A stretch of 64,000 bases of DNA from Sternotherus odoratus (lineage: Eukaryota; Chordata; Testudines; Kinosternidae). Positions 20,787 through 33,330 of the stretch are shown here, in pieces (the first letter of the stretch is position 1; each line of letters opens with the position of its first letter). The notes beneath the pieces were generated by a model that ran no database searches, was not told the origin of the DNA, and was given only the letters and a program-made list of their open reading frames with translations. A program made the translations under genes and the position numbers. The stretch is taken from the NCBI GenBank assembly GCA_032164245.1, contig JAVMKO010000002.1, forward strand, positions 179,248,920 to 179,312,919, written 5' to 3'.

Positions 20787-22010
20787 CTCAGAAAATGTCC
20801 CCCCCCCAATTTAACTGTCTCAATAAAGAACAAGTGTTGACACACTCAGAATGCCAATGCATCTTGGTACAGCAAAAATACAGATCTGGCCAGCTTTTGA
20901 CTTCAACCCTCCAAGTTCCATTTCCTAAAAGAGAGCTTAGTCTTTATTACAACACTTCAGAAATCCCAGCACAACAGCACCACAAAAACCCAGTTCTGGC
21001 ATCGGGCTCCTGCTAAATTTTGGCTAGAAATGGTGTCATCAAAATAAAAAGCAAGTGTTGCTTGTACTAATCAACTGAAAAATCTGGACCTGGATAAATT
21101 CTGATACAGGAAAGATGCAAAAACTTGAATTCGGCATTGCTATCTTGTTGTATCCAGCTAATTTTTGGCTGCACACCCTGGGTACAGTCTAAATTTAGTA
21201 CACATGCAGTTTCTCCTAATCCATCAAAAAATCCAGTTCCCTATGTATGAATCTGATGGTACAGTTTCTGGGTTTGTGGCCAAAATTTGGCAGGATCCAA
21301 ATGCTAGATGTGATGCTTTTTGTGCTGCTGTTGTACTGAGAGGCGTTGGTGTTTGGATTTTTGTGTGCTATAGAAATGGACAAACATGTTTTATATTTAG
21401 GCAGTAGGATTCAGGATTTGAGGCCAAGTCTTGGGCAGGATTTGGCAGGATCCAGATGCTGGTCATGGGTTTTTGCAGCACTGCTGTGCAGGGATATATT
21501 TGCATCTGATGTTTTTTTCTTGTTCCTGGAATAGGAGAGAACCAAATTGGTTCTCTATTGAATCAGTGACATTTGCAGGTTGGGGGCCAACAAACTGGAA
21601 CCGGGTGCTAGATCTGGGTATTTGTGGCACTATTGCACTGGGATGCTTCAGGGTCTGGATTCTTTCTGAGTGTAAAACAAGCAGCTACACTTGTTCTTTA
21701 TTTACACAGTAGGTTTCAGGGAGCTAGGACCCAAAATTGGTTGGACCCACCAGAATCCGGCAGGATCCAGCTTTTACCTTTTTCCCTGAGGGAGAGAGGC
21801 AGCCTGACTGACAGGCAGAAATCTGATCCTGTGAAAGACACAGAGAGCCAATGGGAGGCAGAGATCCATCAGTTTGGACTGGAGGCCCCTGGAGGAGAAC
21901 CAGAGGAAAAACCACCGAATTGAGCTCTGTCAGTGGCGCTTACTGCTTCCAAGGGGGAAGTGCTGGGAAATAATTAATGTTTTTATTAAATTTGGAGGGA
22001 ATTTTTTGCA
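20787..22010. other. Region upstream of ETV1 coding start
   Basis: No repeat with defined ends and no convincing gene. At about 21270-21800 a loose direct repeat is visible, with words such as GGCAGGATCCA, TTTGTGGC and GGGATGCTTCAGG-like forms recurring every 130-150 bp. Possible 5' non-coding exons of ETV1 cannot be located from sequence alone. Confidence 0.4.
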
Positions 22011-22330
22011 GCCGATCGCCTTGCGTTACCTTCAGGTGGGTCTTTCCAGCAACTTTTTACGTAGCTCCAGATAATTGCATGGTTGTGGGTTGCAAAAACG
22101 ATCCTTTAAAACAAGATAGCTGCGTCTCGCTCGCTCGCTACTCCCGTTAGGTGCAAAGCGAGTCATGTTGTTCGCCATTACTAGTTCTGCACACGTTTGC
22201 GAATCAGAGCTGCCAGTTACACAGATCGCTCTAGGGATACAGCAGGAGTAAATAAATACCTCGCCTCTTGTTTTGCTTTCCGCTGCTGTAAAAAGTGGGG
22301 TTGGCTCTGTGTTTTTAACCTGGCACTTGC
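22011..22330 (+). promoter_or_regulatory. CpG-enriched candidate promoter of ETV1
   Basis: In otherwise CpG-poor DNA this stretch holds a cluster of CG dinucleotides (GCCGATCGCC, TTTACGTAG, GCGTCTCGCTCGCTCGCTAC, GTTCGCCATT, CACGTTTGCG) without any recognised repeat. It ends about 140 bp before the acceptor of the first coding exon. TTTTTTGCAG (ending 22011) and TTCAGGTGGG (22033-22042) could be an acceptor and donor for a short exon. A promoter or alternative first exon is inferred; no TATA box is obvious. Confidence 0.35.
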
Positions 22331-22469
22331 TTAGAGCCCAGGTGAAAGCAGGCAAGGGAGGGTTGTTTTTATGAATGGAACTCTGAGGTTAATTAGCTAT
22401 GCAAATTCAAGCAGTTCATTCATGTTTTTTTTTTTAAAGATCTAAAAGCCATCTTGTATTCCCCTCTAG

Positions 22470-22604
22470 GCTGATTGGAGACCAGATCCTGAGGAAATCT
22501 CCAGGTCAAATGCCCAGAAAATAAAAACACTGAGCTAAGACTTGTGGAACAGCTGCAGAATGGATGGATTTTATGACCAGCAAGTGCCTTACATGGTCAC
22601 CAAC
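22470..22604 (+). CDS. ETV1: ETV1 first coding exon (residues 1-15)
   Basis: ETV1 (ER81) is a PEA3-subfamily ETS transcription factor that acts in the nucleus downstream of RAS/MAPK signalling, in neuronal and muscle differentiation. The acceptor is TTGTATTCCCCTCTAG at 22469. The exon has a 90-bp 5' UTR and then ATG at 22560, encoding MDGFYDQQVPYMVTN before a GTGAGT donor at 22605. The peptide is the N-terminus of PEA3 proteins, and the VPYMVTN version is that of ETV1 rather than ETV5 (VPFMVPG). The junction is phase 0. The coding part is 22560-22604. The start is secure because it matches the family N-terminus. The splice acceptor shows that at least one non-coding exon lies upstream. Confidence 0.95.
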
Positions 22605-23324
22605 GTGAGTGATCAGTTCAAAAGTTGGTGTTTATTAACTTGACTCCGACTTATTTCTCTGGGGGAGTTTTGCGTCCATAGTATCTGCTTTGTTACTGCG
22701 GTAGGGACGACTCTTCATCTAGGAGTCGTGCCTACAAGATGGGCTTATCGTCTAGTTATATGAATAACGCGTAATACTCTTTAAGGGCAATTTTTGGATT
22801 TTTTTTTCCAAAAAAGTTAAACCATGCACACGATTAGTAGAAGAGGAGGGCACCAGCAGCAGCTGCATGCAAAGTTTCTGGCTGTTTTTGCCTGCAGCAC
22901 CGAGAAGAATGAAGTTGAGGCAAACGTTAACACTTCTTGTTTTCAGGATTTTTTGCAAGCAATTTTGCAAAGAGCATTTGGAAATAAAGCAGCCTACTAG
23001 AATGTCCTTATTCAAATTCTCCTGGAGAGTTTAAGAAAAGGGGATTTTTATGCTGTTGTGTGCCAGATTGCTAAATATATATGTTAGTACTGTGCTGTAG
23101 CATATTGCATATGTATCTATACAGATAGAGGTATACATGGATAAATAGGAATGTGTTGCATCTAGGCACAAGTATGAAGGATGTTAGGTACTAAGTATAA
23201 TCCTCTGCTGTAAATTTGTATGTAGAAATAAAGAATAGAAACTGTAGGATAGTCATTTTCTCTGTGGAATATGTAAAGAATTCATGTAGACTTTGTTTAA
23301 ATGTGGAAATCTGAGGGTTGTGTA

Positions 23325-23379
<55 letters not shown>

Positions 23380-23415
23380 GTGTGTTTTAAAGTAACTGAT
23401 CTTTCCTGTTTATAG
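22605..23415 (+). other. ETV1: ETV1 intron (811 bp) with CTAT microsatellite
   Basis: Starts GTGAGT and ends TTTCCTGTTTATAG. A pure (TATC)n run occupies about 23325-23378, close to 14 units. It ends about 37 bp before the next exon, so it overlaps the area where the branch point should be. No other feature seen. Confidence 0.8.
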
Positions 23416-23503
23416 AATCCGCGTGGGAGAAACTGCAATGAGAGACCAACAAATGTCAGGAAAAGAAAATTCATTAACAGAGACTTGGCTCATGATTCAG
23501 AAG
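23416..23503 (+). CDS. ETV1: ETV1 second coding exon (residues 16-44)
   Basis: Encodes NPRGRNCNERPTN, then VRKRKFINRDLAHDSE, with the last base starting the next Glu codon (phase 1). It holds the basic cluster RKRKF and the start of the acidic transactivation region (DLAHDSE) of the PEA3 N-terminal domain. Flanking sites are TTTATAG and GTGAGG. Human ETV1, as I remember it, has Ser-Gln where this protein has Asn-Pro at the exon start and Lys for Arg in NERPTN; the rest is the same. The length of 88 bp keeps the reading frame with the first coding exon. Confidence 0.95.
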
Positions 23504-25234
23504 GTGAGGGCTCACCTTCCCCTTCCCCCGTTTTGTTTAATAATGCAAAGAAGCTTCATAAGAACTAAATAAGACAAGAACATTGTATTTCAGGTTTTGA
23601 CACAAACTAGCAATGCCAATTCACTGTTAAAGTTGCTATTTCTTCCTGACTCACCCTGTTCTGTTTTAGATATTGCTGCACATATGGCTCATAAATGTCA
23701 CTCACTGAGGTGAGAATTTTGCAGTATCTGACAGTGCCACAAGTTAAGAATACACTGCAACCCAGCATCTTCACCTTCAGGCCTCCCCTACAGGTGGCTT
23801 CTTTCTTTTTAACATTTTCCACTATTGCAACTCCACGAGTGATAGCAAGAGTGCCAGTGTTAGTGTAGACCAGCAACTGGTATTCTAACCGCTGTGCTAG
23901 TGCTGGGCTGGAGGGCAGGACAGAACACCAGCAATTTCTTCTGGCCTGTCATTTACACTAGCATTTGCACTATTGGTACCACCAGTGAAGTTGTGCTGGT
24001 AGTTCCTTCCATCCATGAGAAATTTAAGCAAGAAAATCTAGTTTGGACCAGGCTTGGGAGGGCCCAACTGTTGTAGACCGCACTCATATAGTAGCCATGT
24101 TAAAGTCAGTGGCAATACTTGCGTGAGTAAGGTGAGCAGGATGTACTCCTACTTGACAAGGGTCAGTGTAGCTTCTACACATCCTTGCCAGATGCTGCGT
24201 ACACCCATGTAACCCTTCTAAAGATAAGACGTGCAGAGACTCCTGAATCTGTGTGCTTAAAATTCCGGCAAAAATGCCCGTTCACAGCACACATCTAAAG
24301 CAAAATCACTTGCGGTTTTTACTTAGTGCCAAAATAAACACAGGGCATCATCCCCTCATATGGACTAATAGCCTGTAACATTTAAACACATATCAGATAT
24401 ATCTGCCAATATCCTAGAAACAGGAAGTATCTTTCCACAAGTGAACCTTCAAAAACATTTGTTCATCAGTTCGGACATCATGCTAAGTTTTAGCTCAGAG
24501 CCAATTTTCGTACTGAGTTGCTAAATCTCTGAAAATAGGGGCCACAACTGGGATCAAATTCTGCCTTGACTTACACCCAGTATGACTGCCTGCACGTCAG
24601 TGTGGTCAGCGGAACATTTTGTCCATGGACGTGGCGGTGTCACTTTAATTTCAATTCTGTGTGTGATGCTGGTATAGTGGAATCAATGTGTATCAAAGCA
24701 GAATTGTTACAAAATCATAAGAGTAACTTCTGTGAATAATAGAGCCTCTGAGTGTCTTTTCTTTTACATTTTGTTTGCTAAGTTCTGCCCTTTACTTATG
24801 TTGGATAAAAAATCAAATCCCTACTTAGGCAAAATTCCCTTAGAAATCCATTAGAGTTTTGTCAGAGTAAAGATTGCAGGAAGAGGCCTGAATTGTGTAA
24901 GGAAAAATACCCTCTCGTTCAAATGATCTATCATCTTAACTTGTCTCTGGGTTACTGAATAGGTATTATTTGTTATAAAAGCAAATTTAAAAGATTTGTG
25001 ATTATTATTTCAGGAGTCAATTAAATATTACTGTAGTGTGTTTACCTCTTAAGGAAAAAAGAATAAAAATTAATTGCAACCAGGATCTATCTGTTGTTTT
25101 TTATCAGTATGTAAGGTTGCCAAAGTAAAATACACATGCATTGTTCTTCAGGAAAACATTTTTTCTAATGTAGTTTCGTCTTATGGGAAGATTAAAGGTG
25201 TGCGTCTTTTATATGTGTCTTTCTCTTTCTTCAG
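23504..25234 (+). other. ETV1: ETV1 intron (1731 bp)
   Basis: GTGAGG donor and CTTTCTTCAG acceptor. A fragment at about 24545-24600 (ATCAAATTCTGCCTTGACTT, ACACCCAGTATGAC) belongs to a dispersed, weakly palindromic repeat also seen near 29385, 32460 and 63360. No other element or ORF is supported. Confidence 0.7.
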
Positions 25235-25282
25235 AACTCTTTCAAGATCTGAGCCAATTACAGGAGACATGGCTTGCAGAAG
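25235..25282 (+). CDS. ETV1: ETV1 third coding exon, 48 bp (residues 45-60)
   Basis: Encodes ELFQDLSQLQETWLAE, identical to the amphipathic acidic activation segment shared by ETV1, ETV4 and ETV5 (ETV5 differs at one position as I recall it). The ELFQDLSQLQ helix is the core of the N-terminal transactivation domain. The exon is 48 bp, phase 1 at both ends, so skipping would remove 16 residues without a frameshift. The splice sites are TTTCTTCAG and GTAAGG. Short, symmetric exons at this point are characteristic of PEA3-family genes. Confidence 0.96.
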
Positions 25283-28200
25283 GTAAGGGGGAAAACTGCT
25301 TGTAAAAAGAGGAAAAGCAACTCTGGAGGAAAAAAAAAAAAGTCCTGAACTTGCTGTCTTAATGTTCAGCCCAATTAATTGAGCTCTAAAAGAGCCACCT
25401 CATGTGTCATGCATACATTAGAGCCTCTGATGAGTTTGTCTTTGGGGACTCTGGGGCTGCTCTACCCAGTGTCATCACAAATTACCAGGAGAAATTGCTT
25501 CCAGCTCACAATCACATCTGCTTTTGGCAAGAACTAATGCACCAAGACTTCCAAGTTCTAAGCCTCTGTTCAGATTTTAATTGCAATTGATCAGGTTTAT
25601 ATTATTGTACCTCAAGAGACTGCGTACAGCCAGAACTGGGCTTGCTGTTTCCTTTACAGCAGCACATATAATTATTTGGTGTTCTGGTGGAGTACTTTTC
25701 TGATGGCAGAAATTAGTTTCTCTGGGTTCATCGGGACGGGATGCTTCAAGATTTAAGTGCTAGTGTCTTCTTTCCACCTTGTTCACAACACAGAACATTA
25801 GGTGTGTATCAAATACTTAATAAGGAAGGATATTTCTTTTTTCATAAGTCTTTTTTGATATTGTGTATAAGTTGATTTTTTTTCTTCAGGTCTTACTTTT
25901 TATAGGACTGTATATTGGGAACTAATTGGAAATCTGACATTTGTCATTTTACATTTTTTGGTATTTCAACTAACCCTTCAAGGCTCATGATATTGAGATT
26001 GATGGTTTTAAAAACAATAATATTGAAATCTGAATTTAAATTACCTATTGAGATATGTGATTAAAAACGAGGACATACTGCTACAAGAGAACTTCAACAA
26101 AATTTAGAGGAGCTTTCTGCTGCTCGAGGTGTATTTGTTCACTTCAGTAATTTATGTTTATTATTTAATATTGTTTATTTTGAGTATGAGGATTCTTTTG
26201 CACTGTCTGTCTCATATTACATCTGAGTAAATATTTTTATTGAACTTTAAATGGAAAACTTTTATAGCCAAATTGAACATGATTTTCATTTAAAGTAACA
26301 TTATTTCTGAGAATTTACCCTGATTTAGGCACTGTGGGTATTCATGTGTTTTATTTTTAGCATATTATACTGGATTATACACTATTGTTGTTTACTGAAT
26401 AGATGTTTTGTTTCTCTGGGAGTGGGGAGAATTGCATGCGACTGCTTACCATGGAAAGAAGGAAATATTGCTGGTGGCAACTTGGCTTCAGGCTGATTTT
26501 TTGATAACCATGCTTGTAGTTGGTCACGCTGTTAGCCTGTAAGTTTGTTTGTTTTACTGATGTTTTAATTCTCTTAGCATGAATTTTTGCCTTTAGTATG
26601 TGTCTTTGTCAAGATATAATCAAAAATTCTTTAATGAAGTTATGGAATGGAGTTGGAATATAAGTATTAGTATATTTTTAAAATCACTGAAAATAGGGTG
26701 TATTGAAACAGGATAGTCATACTATAATCATCAGATAAAACAGTGACTGTATCTTATGGTAATTTTATCAAGCCTCTGTTCTTGTGTCTAATCTCATTCA
26801 TTTTAACAAACTAGAAGGTTGTCAAAACACTAATTAAAATGTATGGTGATTTTTTTTTATGATAAAACAACTTTTAATTTTATTTTTAGTGGCATGAATC
26901 TTTTTTTTTTGTTCCTGGAAATGATTTAAAAATTATTCTAAATCAAAAAGATTCTTGGCAGGTTGGTAATGTGTGTGTGCAGAGCAGTTTAGCAAATAGA
27001 AATAAAAAAAGGAAATCTAGATTGTCTTACGTCATTTCTATAGGTATACAAAGGATTGTAGTGGCAATTTTTACTTTTGAACTACTTTTGTTTCTTAAGA
27101 GTAAATGAATTTTTTTCAGTGCTCTTAAGTTTTTCCTTATGTTTTTAAACAGCGACCACTTTGACAAATCAAAGCTAGGTGTCTAGACCTTTGTAAGTTA
27201 GGCTGAGGAAATTTTGTAAATACTGTTAATATCATATGGTAAGTATAAAAAGTTACTTTTTATCTGAAAAGAAATACCCAAACTACTGAGTTTTACATTT
27301 ATATTTAATTATATATTTTTGCAGAGTATTAAACTTAAATATTCATATCCCATTTTTGAAAATATTTTAGCAAAACTATAAATTTCAGACCACTACCATT
27401 TTAGTTCTCATTTAAAATAGACAATATGCCTGCTACCCAGCTTGTACAGGCTTTGCAGTGAATCCGTAAGAACTAAAGACAAAAAATCAGGATCCTGTTT
27501 CTGATCCAATTTATAGCCTCAGATACCGTTTGTAATTATTATGTTTTTAAAAAATCTTTGTAAATAAAAGTTTGTAAACTTGCACTAGTATTTACAATAT
27601 ACTGGTGTTAAGGATTCTATATTTTAGCTCTGCTGAAATGATTGCATGGATGACTTGTTTACCCATTGCTAGATTTGTCCATTTATGTCCTCCTGGACCT
27701 TCATAAACTAGAAATCTGCCAACTTGGCAGAATCAGTAATGTTTACATATTTCTTTTCATGATGCTCTGTAGCCAGGAAAGTGAGCATGAAATTTTAAGA
27801 GCAGTGGCAACTGACCAGGTTTCTCCCACGAGTTCAGAACCCCACTGGGGAGTAACCAGGTCAGAAAATCTGCTTCTTAAACAAGATTGTCAAGGGAATT
27901 ACAATGTACCACATGTGAAGAATGTTGCAAAAAATTATCAACGCGCATTTTGTACTTAGGACGTTTTAGCCAGCATGTTTTTACGGAACAGGGTGATTTG
28001 TTGTTTTCTGTGAAGAATTGTAGGAATAAACAACTAAACACAAAGGGATTTATTTTCTTTTCCGTACTTGAACACAACTTCTATTGTAAATAACAGGATT
28101 TGCACATATATATTAAAGGACAAAAATAATCCAAAGTACAAAATATAAACAGATAATTGTATGTTTGTTTATCTAATATATTTATTACCATCTCCAACCC

Positions 28201-29383
28201 CAGAAACTGAATGCCAATTGTAGAAAAGTTATGATGTGTTATACTTTCTTCTGCAGTACTTGAATTCTATGAAATAAGTAGCTTTTTCTTCATGTTCTAC
28301 TAAATGTCTGAGGAGGAACACCCACATTATTTTGAGGTAAAATTTAAACTGAATGTGGTTTCTTAAAATCGGTAAATGGGGGATGGAAAATAATTTTGCA
28401 CTATTTTCTGATGCCATAATTTGAAAGTGGAAGGATTTTAATAATTGTCTCCACTATTAAACTTGGAAATGAAGAGTTAAAATTGCTTATCACCAACCAA
28501 GACAAATATTGTTAAGATAATGTCTTTGTTTTTTTATTTAAGTACTGTGACAGCTACATTTTGTCATGATAATATTGTATAATGCCTTTATTGATTCTGT
28601 ATATTTGGAATTATATTGGAGTTGGCAGATAGCAATTATTCAGTGACTTGAGATAAATTGGTTCAAATATTAATCTAATGCTATCTCATCATGGTTGCGT
28701 CTACATATTCTGGAACAAACAGAAGAGAAAAAACAAACTTTCCACCACGGAAAGCCCACTATGCATTGTGGAAGCATTTGGGGTGGGAGAATAATAGACA
28801 ACAGAAAAGCACATTATTTATTACAAATGGCTATTTTATTGTTTCTGTCACTAATTCCTGGCTGAAACTTGATAGAAGTGGGTAAAGGCTTCCAAAATGA
28901 ATATAGGTAACTAAGCTGTTCAATAGATTAACTTTTTAAAACAATAGTTGTATATGATGGAGTTCCTTCTTTGATAGTAACAATGAGAATGTATCACATA
29001 CAACTCATTAATATTAATTGTATTTTTTTGCTCTAATGCAAAATAACTGGTTTGCAATAAAAGACGCAGATAACGGGTTTGTTTTCCCACCACAGTTTCT
29101 AGCTAGCCAGGCACAACGGGGGTGCCTCTCTCAAGTTTTCCAAACTGAAGAAGGCACCCCATACTGATTTCTGCAAAACATTTATATTTCTGCTACCAAT
29201 TAATGGTTAAGTTTGGGATGAACTCCAAGAAATAGTTTCTGTGATCTCTACTACCATTGTCAAGTTGGTATACACACGATTCGGTGTTGCCCAATGGATT
29301 ATCCCTAAATGCGTATATATGAGAGTAATCACTTAATTTGCGTTGCTCAAATTCCCATTATTAAGAGAATATAAAACTTTAGG

Positions 29384-29470
29384 GCTTGACTCTCAACCGG
29401 TATAAATCATATTGGCTCAACTGACTTCAGTGGAGCTATGCCGATTTGCCCCAGCTGTGAATCTGGCTTC
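29384..29470. repeat. Old dispersed repeat fragment
   Basis: Words such as CGGTATAAATCATATTGGCT and ACTGACTTCAGTGGAGCTAT recur in related forms near 24545, 32500-32660, 33775 and 63380. They mark an ancient, partly self-complementary repeat common in sauropsid DNA. Family name not certain. Confidence 0.45.
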
Positions 29471-32444
29471 TTAGCTTTCTTCTGCCCTATAATGAACCCC
29501 ACCTTTGGTAAGACACTGATCTGGCTGTCGGGTACACAATCATTAAATACTGTATCTGAATTTAGTACTATATTTAGTGAACGAACATGGTCAAACCAAG
29601 ACCGCTTCACTAGGGAATGTTCTAAAAGGGAATAAAAGCATGTTAAAGAAGAGACTTGTAGCATGGTGAATCACTTCCCATTTTTGGAGTTCTGGATTTG
29701 ACTTTTCAATACTTGAAATGAATGCCTGATTTCAAATATCTCTGCACAAAAAGTGGAGAAAAATTCGATTTGGCAAAATGGTGCCAACCTTTTATAAAAT
29801 TGTTGGTCCTGAAAGTGTATCCAGTACTAATCTGGGGGTTTGTTCTTTGATGAAAAAAACAGATTAGTAATTTTGTCCTATTACATAGTTATTTGCTGAC
29901 GGGCATAGCAGTTTACAATGCATACTCATATTTTACATCCAACTTCTATGTTATTCTGCATAAAAGCTGAAGTAAAAAACAAAGGCCAGATCTTGCAAAC
30001 CCCTCTTCATTTTAGTATAGATCATTCATACCAAGAATGGTTTGCAGGATCTGGCCCCTAGATTTTAAGCCACACGTAAATTCATAAGTCAGAGCAGGTC
30101 ACTTGAAAAAAAAAAGTTTGGTTGCTTTGACAGAAGATCCAATGTTCACTAGATAATGATATTTTTCCTTTTTGCATTCAAAAATGGTCATTGTCGTATC
30201 TTATGAGTACTTCTATATTATCAACAATTGATCCTTTTTTCATCTTTTTTTTAATTTAAAATGTTTTTGTATTAATGTCTGTACTTCATATAACCTTTTA
30301 AATGTTTGAAACAAAGCTTAGGAGCCTCATTACTTGTTTTGTGGCCTAAAACTTTATTTTAGGGTAAGCTGGAAATAGTACTACCGAATAATAATTCTTC
30401 CCACCAATTTCAGATTATTTTGCCACACTGAGTAAATCTTTGTTGTTTTGAAACAAATTGTGTCTAGGTCAAAAGAAAGCCTCAAGTTCTGAGAGGAAAT
30501 GTTAGAATATCTAAAATAAAGTTCTTAAGTGAAGCAAGCTCTCTGCTTCTCCTGCAACCTTACATGCATGCAGTGCTGAATTTCTGGCAGAAGTTTCTGG
30601 TTGGGAAAGTAAGGGTTAAATTTTATTGCCTTTTCGTTTATGAAATACGTTCTTTAGCGGGTCTGTGCTACCTCTGAGACCGAGAAATGAAATTGGTGTG
30701 TTTATGCAGAAAGTTCAAGTTTACTTTGCTGTTGCGTTCTGGAAGGGTGTGACATGAAAAGATTGTGGTTGAGGCCACATGGTTCATGCTGGACTGTGTT
30801 TTTGTGAATGGAGGCAGAACTCCAGTTCTGACTGCTTGTCTTGAGGAATTGCTTAGGAGATCAGCTGTCTCATTCACTGGCAGAAAGAATGACTCATAGA
30901 TCTTCTTTCTTGTTTGGCTCCAGGTCATTGTTACAGTGGCTAGAGCTGGTTTTAATTAAATATTAACTCCTTTTGTACTGGATATTTGTTGATGGTGACT
31001 TTAAAAAAAATTGCAATGAAAGAAAGGAAATTGCCCCCTCCCCCCAGTGTCAGGTTAAATTGCTTTTCTAAATTGCTTTCCATTTTCAGGATATATTCTA
31101 AGTTTAGCTTTGTAAAGTAATGTGTTAATATTGTCTCGGAAAATCAAAAACAGGTAGTAAGTATCTCTGTGCTTTGAACAGTTGCTATTGGCAAGTTGAT
31201 TTTAATTGAGTAGGTGATGAGACTATAAAATCCAAACTGATACATCCCCTGTAAAACTAGGATTATAATTAACATTATTGTGCATTTCCCACAACCCCCC
31301 GGGAGATAGTGCTGTAGTCAGAAAGAAAAAAAGACTTTGGTAATAATCTCAGCTAAGGTGACTGGCTAATAGTACAGATGTTGCCCACTTCAAGTATGAG
31401 AGTCTGAGACTTGATGGCAGCTTGGCTATTAATGTGGAATGACCTGATAGAGCTGCTTCTGCTATTACCAATAAAATCTACATGCTTAATCTCCTTGAAA
31501 GCCTTCTATTGTGCCTTTTCCCCTCCTCCTTTCCTCTAGATCCCTTAATTAAGTAGTGTGGGGAAATAGTTCCATTCTCTGAGTGGTCCTTTCAGACATG
31601 AATGGTCTGCTAAATGGAGAGGGAAAAAGTTTTGTTGACTTGTGTCTTGTCCTGAATGTGGTGATAGAAGACCGCTGTAGCTGTTATGAGAGCCTTGCTG
31701 AATTACAGTGTCTATGACTAAAGAAAAGAGGAAACTAATGATATATCCATATATAAATGTGCATGACGTTGCAGCACTCCCAAGTCACATTTTCCTTTAA
31801 GAGATACAAGTTAAGCTGAAGTTAACTGTGTACTTGCTGGTTTAACTTGTTACAAAGACTCCCTTTAATTATCAGAACTTGGGGTACAAAAGCCCTCTTC
31901 TGCTTGAGTAGTGTGGTGGTGCACTCAATCCATTTCCCTTCTCACAGCTCTCTACTGTTGTAAAAAGACTGTGTGTATTGGGGTGGACAGTTGCTTGAAT
32001 TTCTGTAATATGATCGTGCCTGATTTTCAGTTCTGTTCAATTTTTTTTAAAAAAAAAAGTTGAAAAGGGGGAATAAATTGAACGTTCTGGTTGCCAGGTG
32101 TCTTATGGCTAGTGGATCGGTGACTCTTATTTGTGTAGTTTTCAGGATGGGCTCACAGATTTACTTCCTACAGCATTTTGTTTTGGTGCTATGTGGTTTT
32201 TTTTAAGCATCCCAAGAAAAATGTGCGGAACTATGTCTGACATTTTGTGCATTTTTTTTAATGTAAAAAGGAATTGCCAGCTTTGTTATGTTTAGAGAAG
32301 AGCATACCAGTGAATATTTTTAAACAATTGTAGTTTTGACAACATTAGTCACCTCCTATTTTTTACTGTTCTTTTATAAAGTGATGTGTTTGGGGTTTTT
32401 AACCAGGTTATTTTAAGTATTAGGTGTTCAGTAGTGCCTTTCAG

Positions 32445-32700
32445 TAGTCAGCTCCAATCCTTCTCTCATTCACCCCACTGCAAATTAGTAGGGATAAAAC
32501 ATTGAAGTCAGTGGAGTTATGCTGGTTTACAGGTAGAGACTGGAACTGGACGTTAAAAGAGGTTTTCTGCCCTACACTTCTCATCCTCCGGATAGGAAAA
32601 CAAAGAGTCTGGTTCACTACTCTGTTACTCCAGTTTTATGCTGGTGACTCCACTGACATTAATCAAACTGGCATAAAGCAGTGGTGAATCAGGCCCAGAG
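32445..32700. repeat. Old foldback repeat fragment
   Basis: The left arm (about 32501-32532, TTGAAGTCAGTGGAGTTATG) is complementary to the right arm (about 32629-32662, with ATGCTGGTGACTCCACTGAC). The copy ends in GTGAATCAGGCCC. It is the same family as the fragments near 29384 and 63360. Confidence 0.5.
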
Positions 32701-33330
32701 GCTGGAGTTGGTAATTTGCTGTGAAGAACATAAAATACGGTGCGCCCATTTCTGCAACCACCTCAAATCAATCTTACGTGGTGATATTCACAAGTGGAGA
32801 GCCCATTTATTTTCATAACTAGACCGACATTTAACCCCATGCTAGCTGCATTTAAAAATGACATAAAATTATATATATATATTGAATGGATATATCCTAT
32901 TTAGAAGCAATAAAGTTAATGAATAGAAATGCTATAAGTTTATATGTGCCCCCAAAATTTTTTTAAAAAGGAATGTAAAAGATCCCTACGGTGAAGTTTG
33001 TTAACTGGGAGAGCTTGATTTCAAGATTGGAGTTTCCTGTAGTAGTCAAATATTTGGCACATGGAAGGGAAAATTTTAACCTTCTTACATGCACTGATCT
33101 GAATGAACCAACTGAAATTTACAGTGTTAATTTTTGGTTACTTTACCTCTCTTGGGCTTTGCATTGCCCTTGAGTTCATCATTGGTAAGAATGCTGAGGT
33201 TTCTTTGGAGGGAAGAGAAGTTTAATGCATCAAAAAATTACTCCGAGTATTTGATTTGGTAAATTTGATGTGTATTCTGTAGAACTTTAATTCTTGTTTA
33301 TTATTTAATTAAAATGTCTTCAGATATAAA

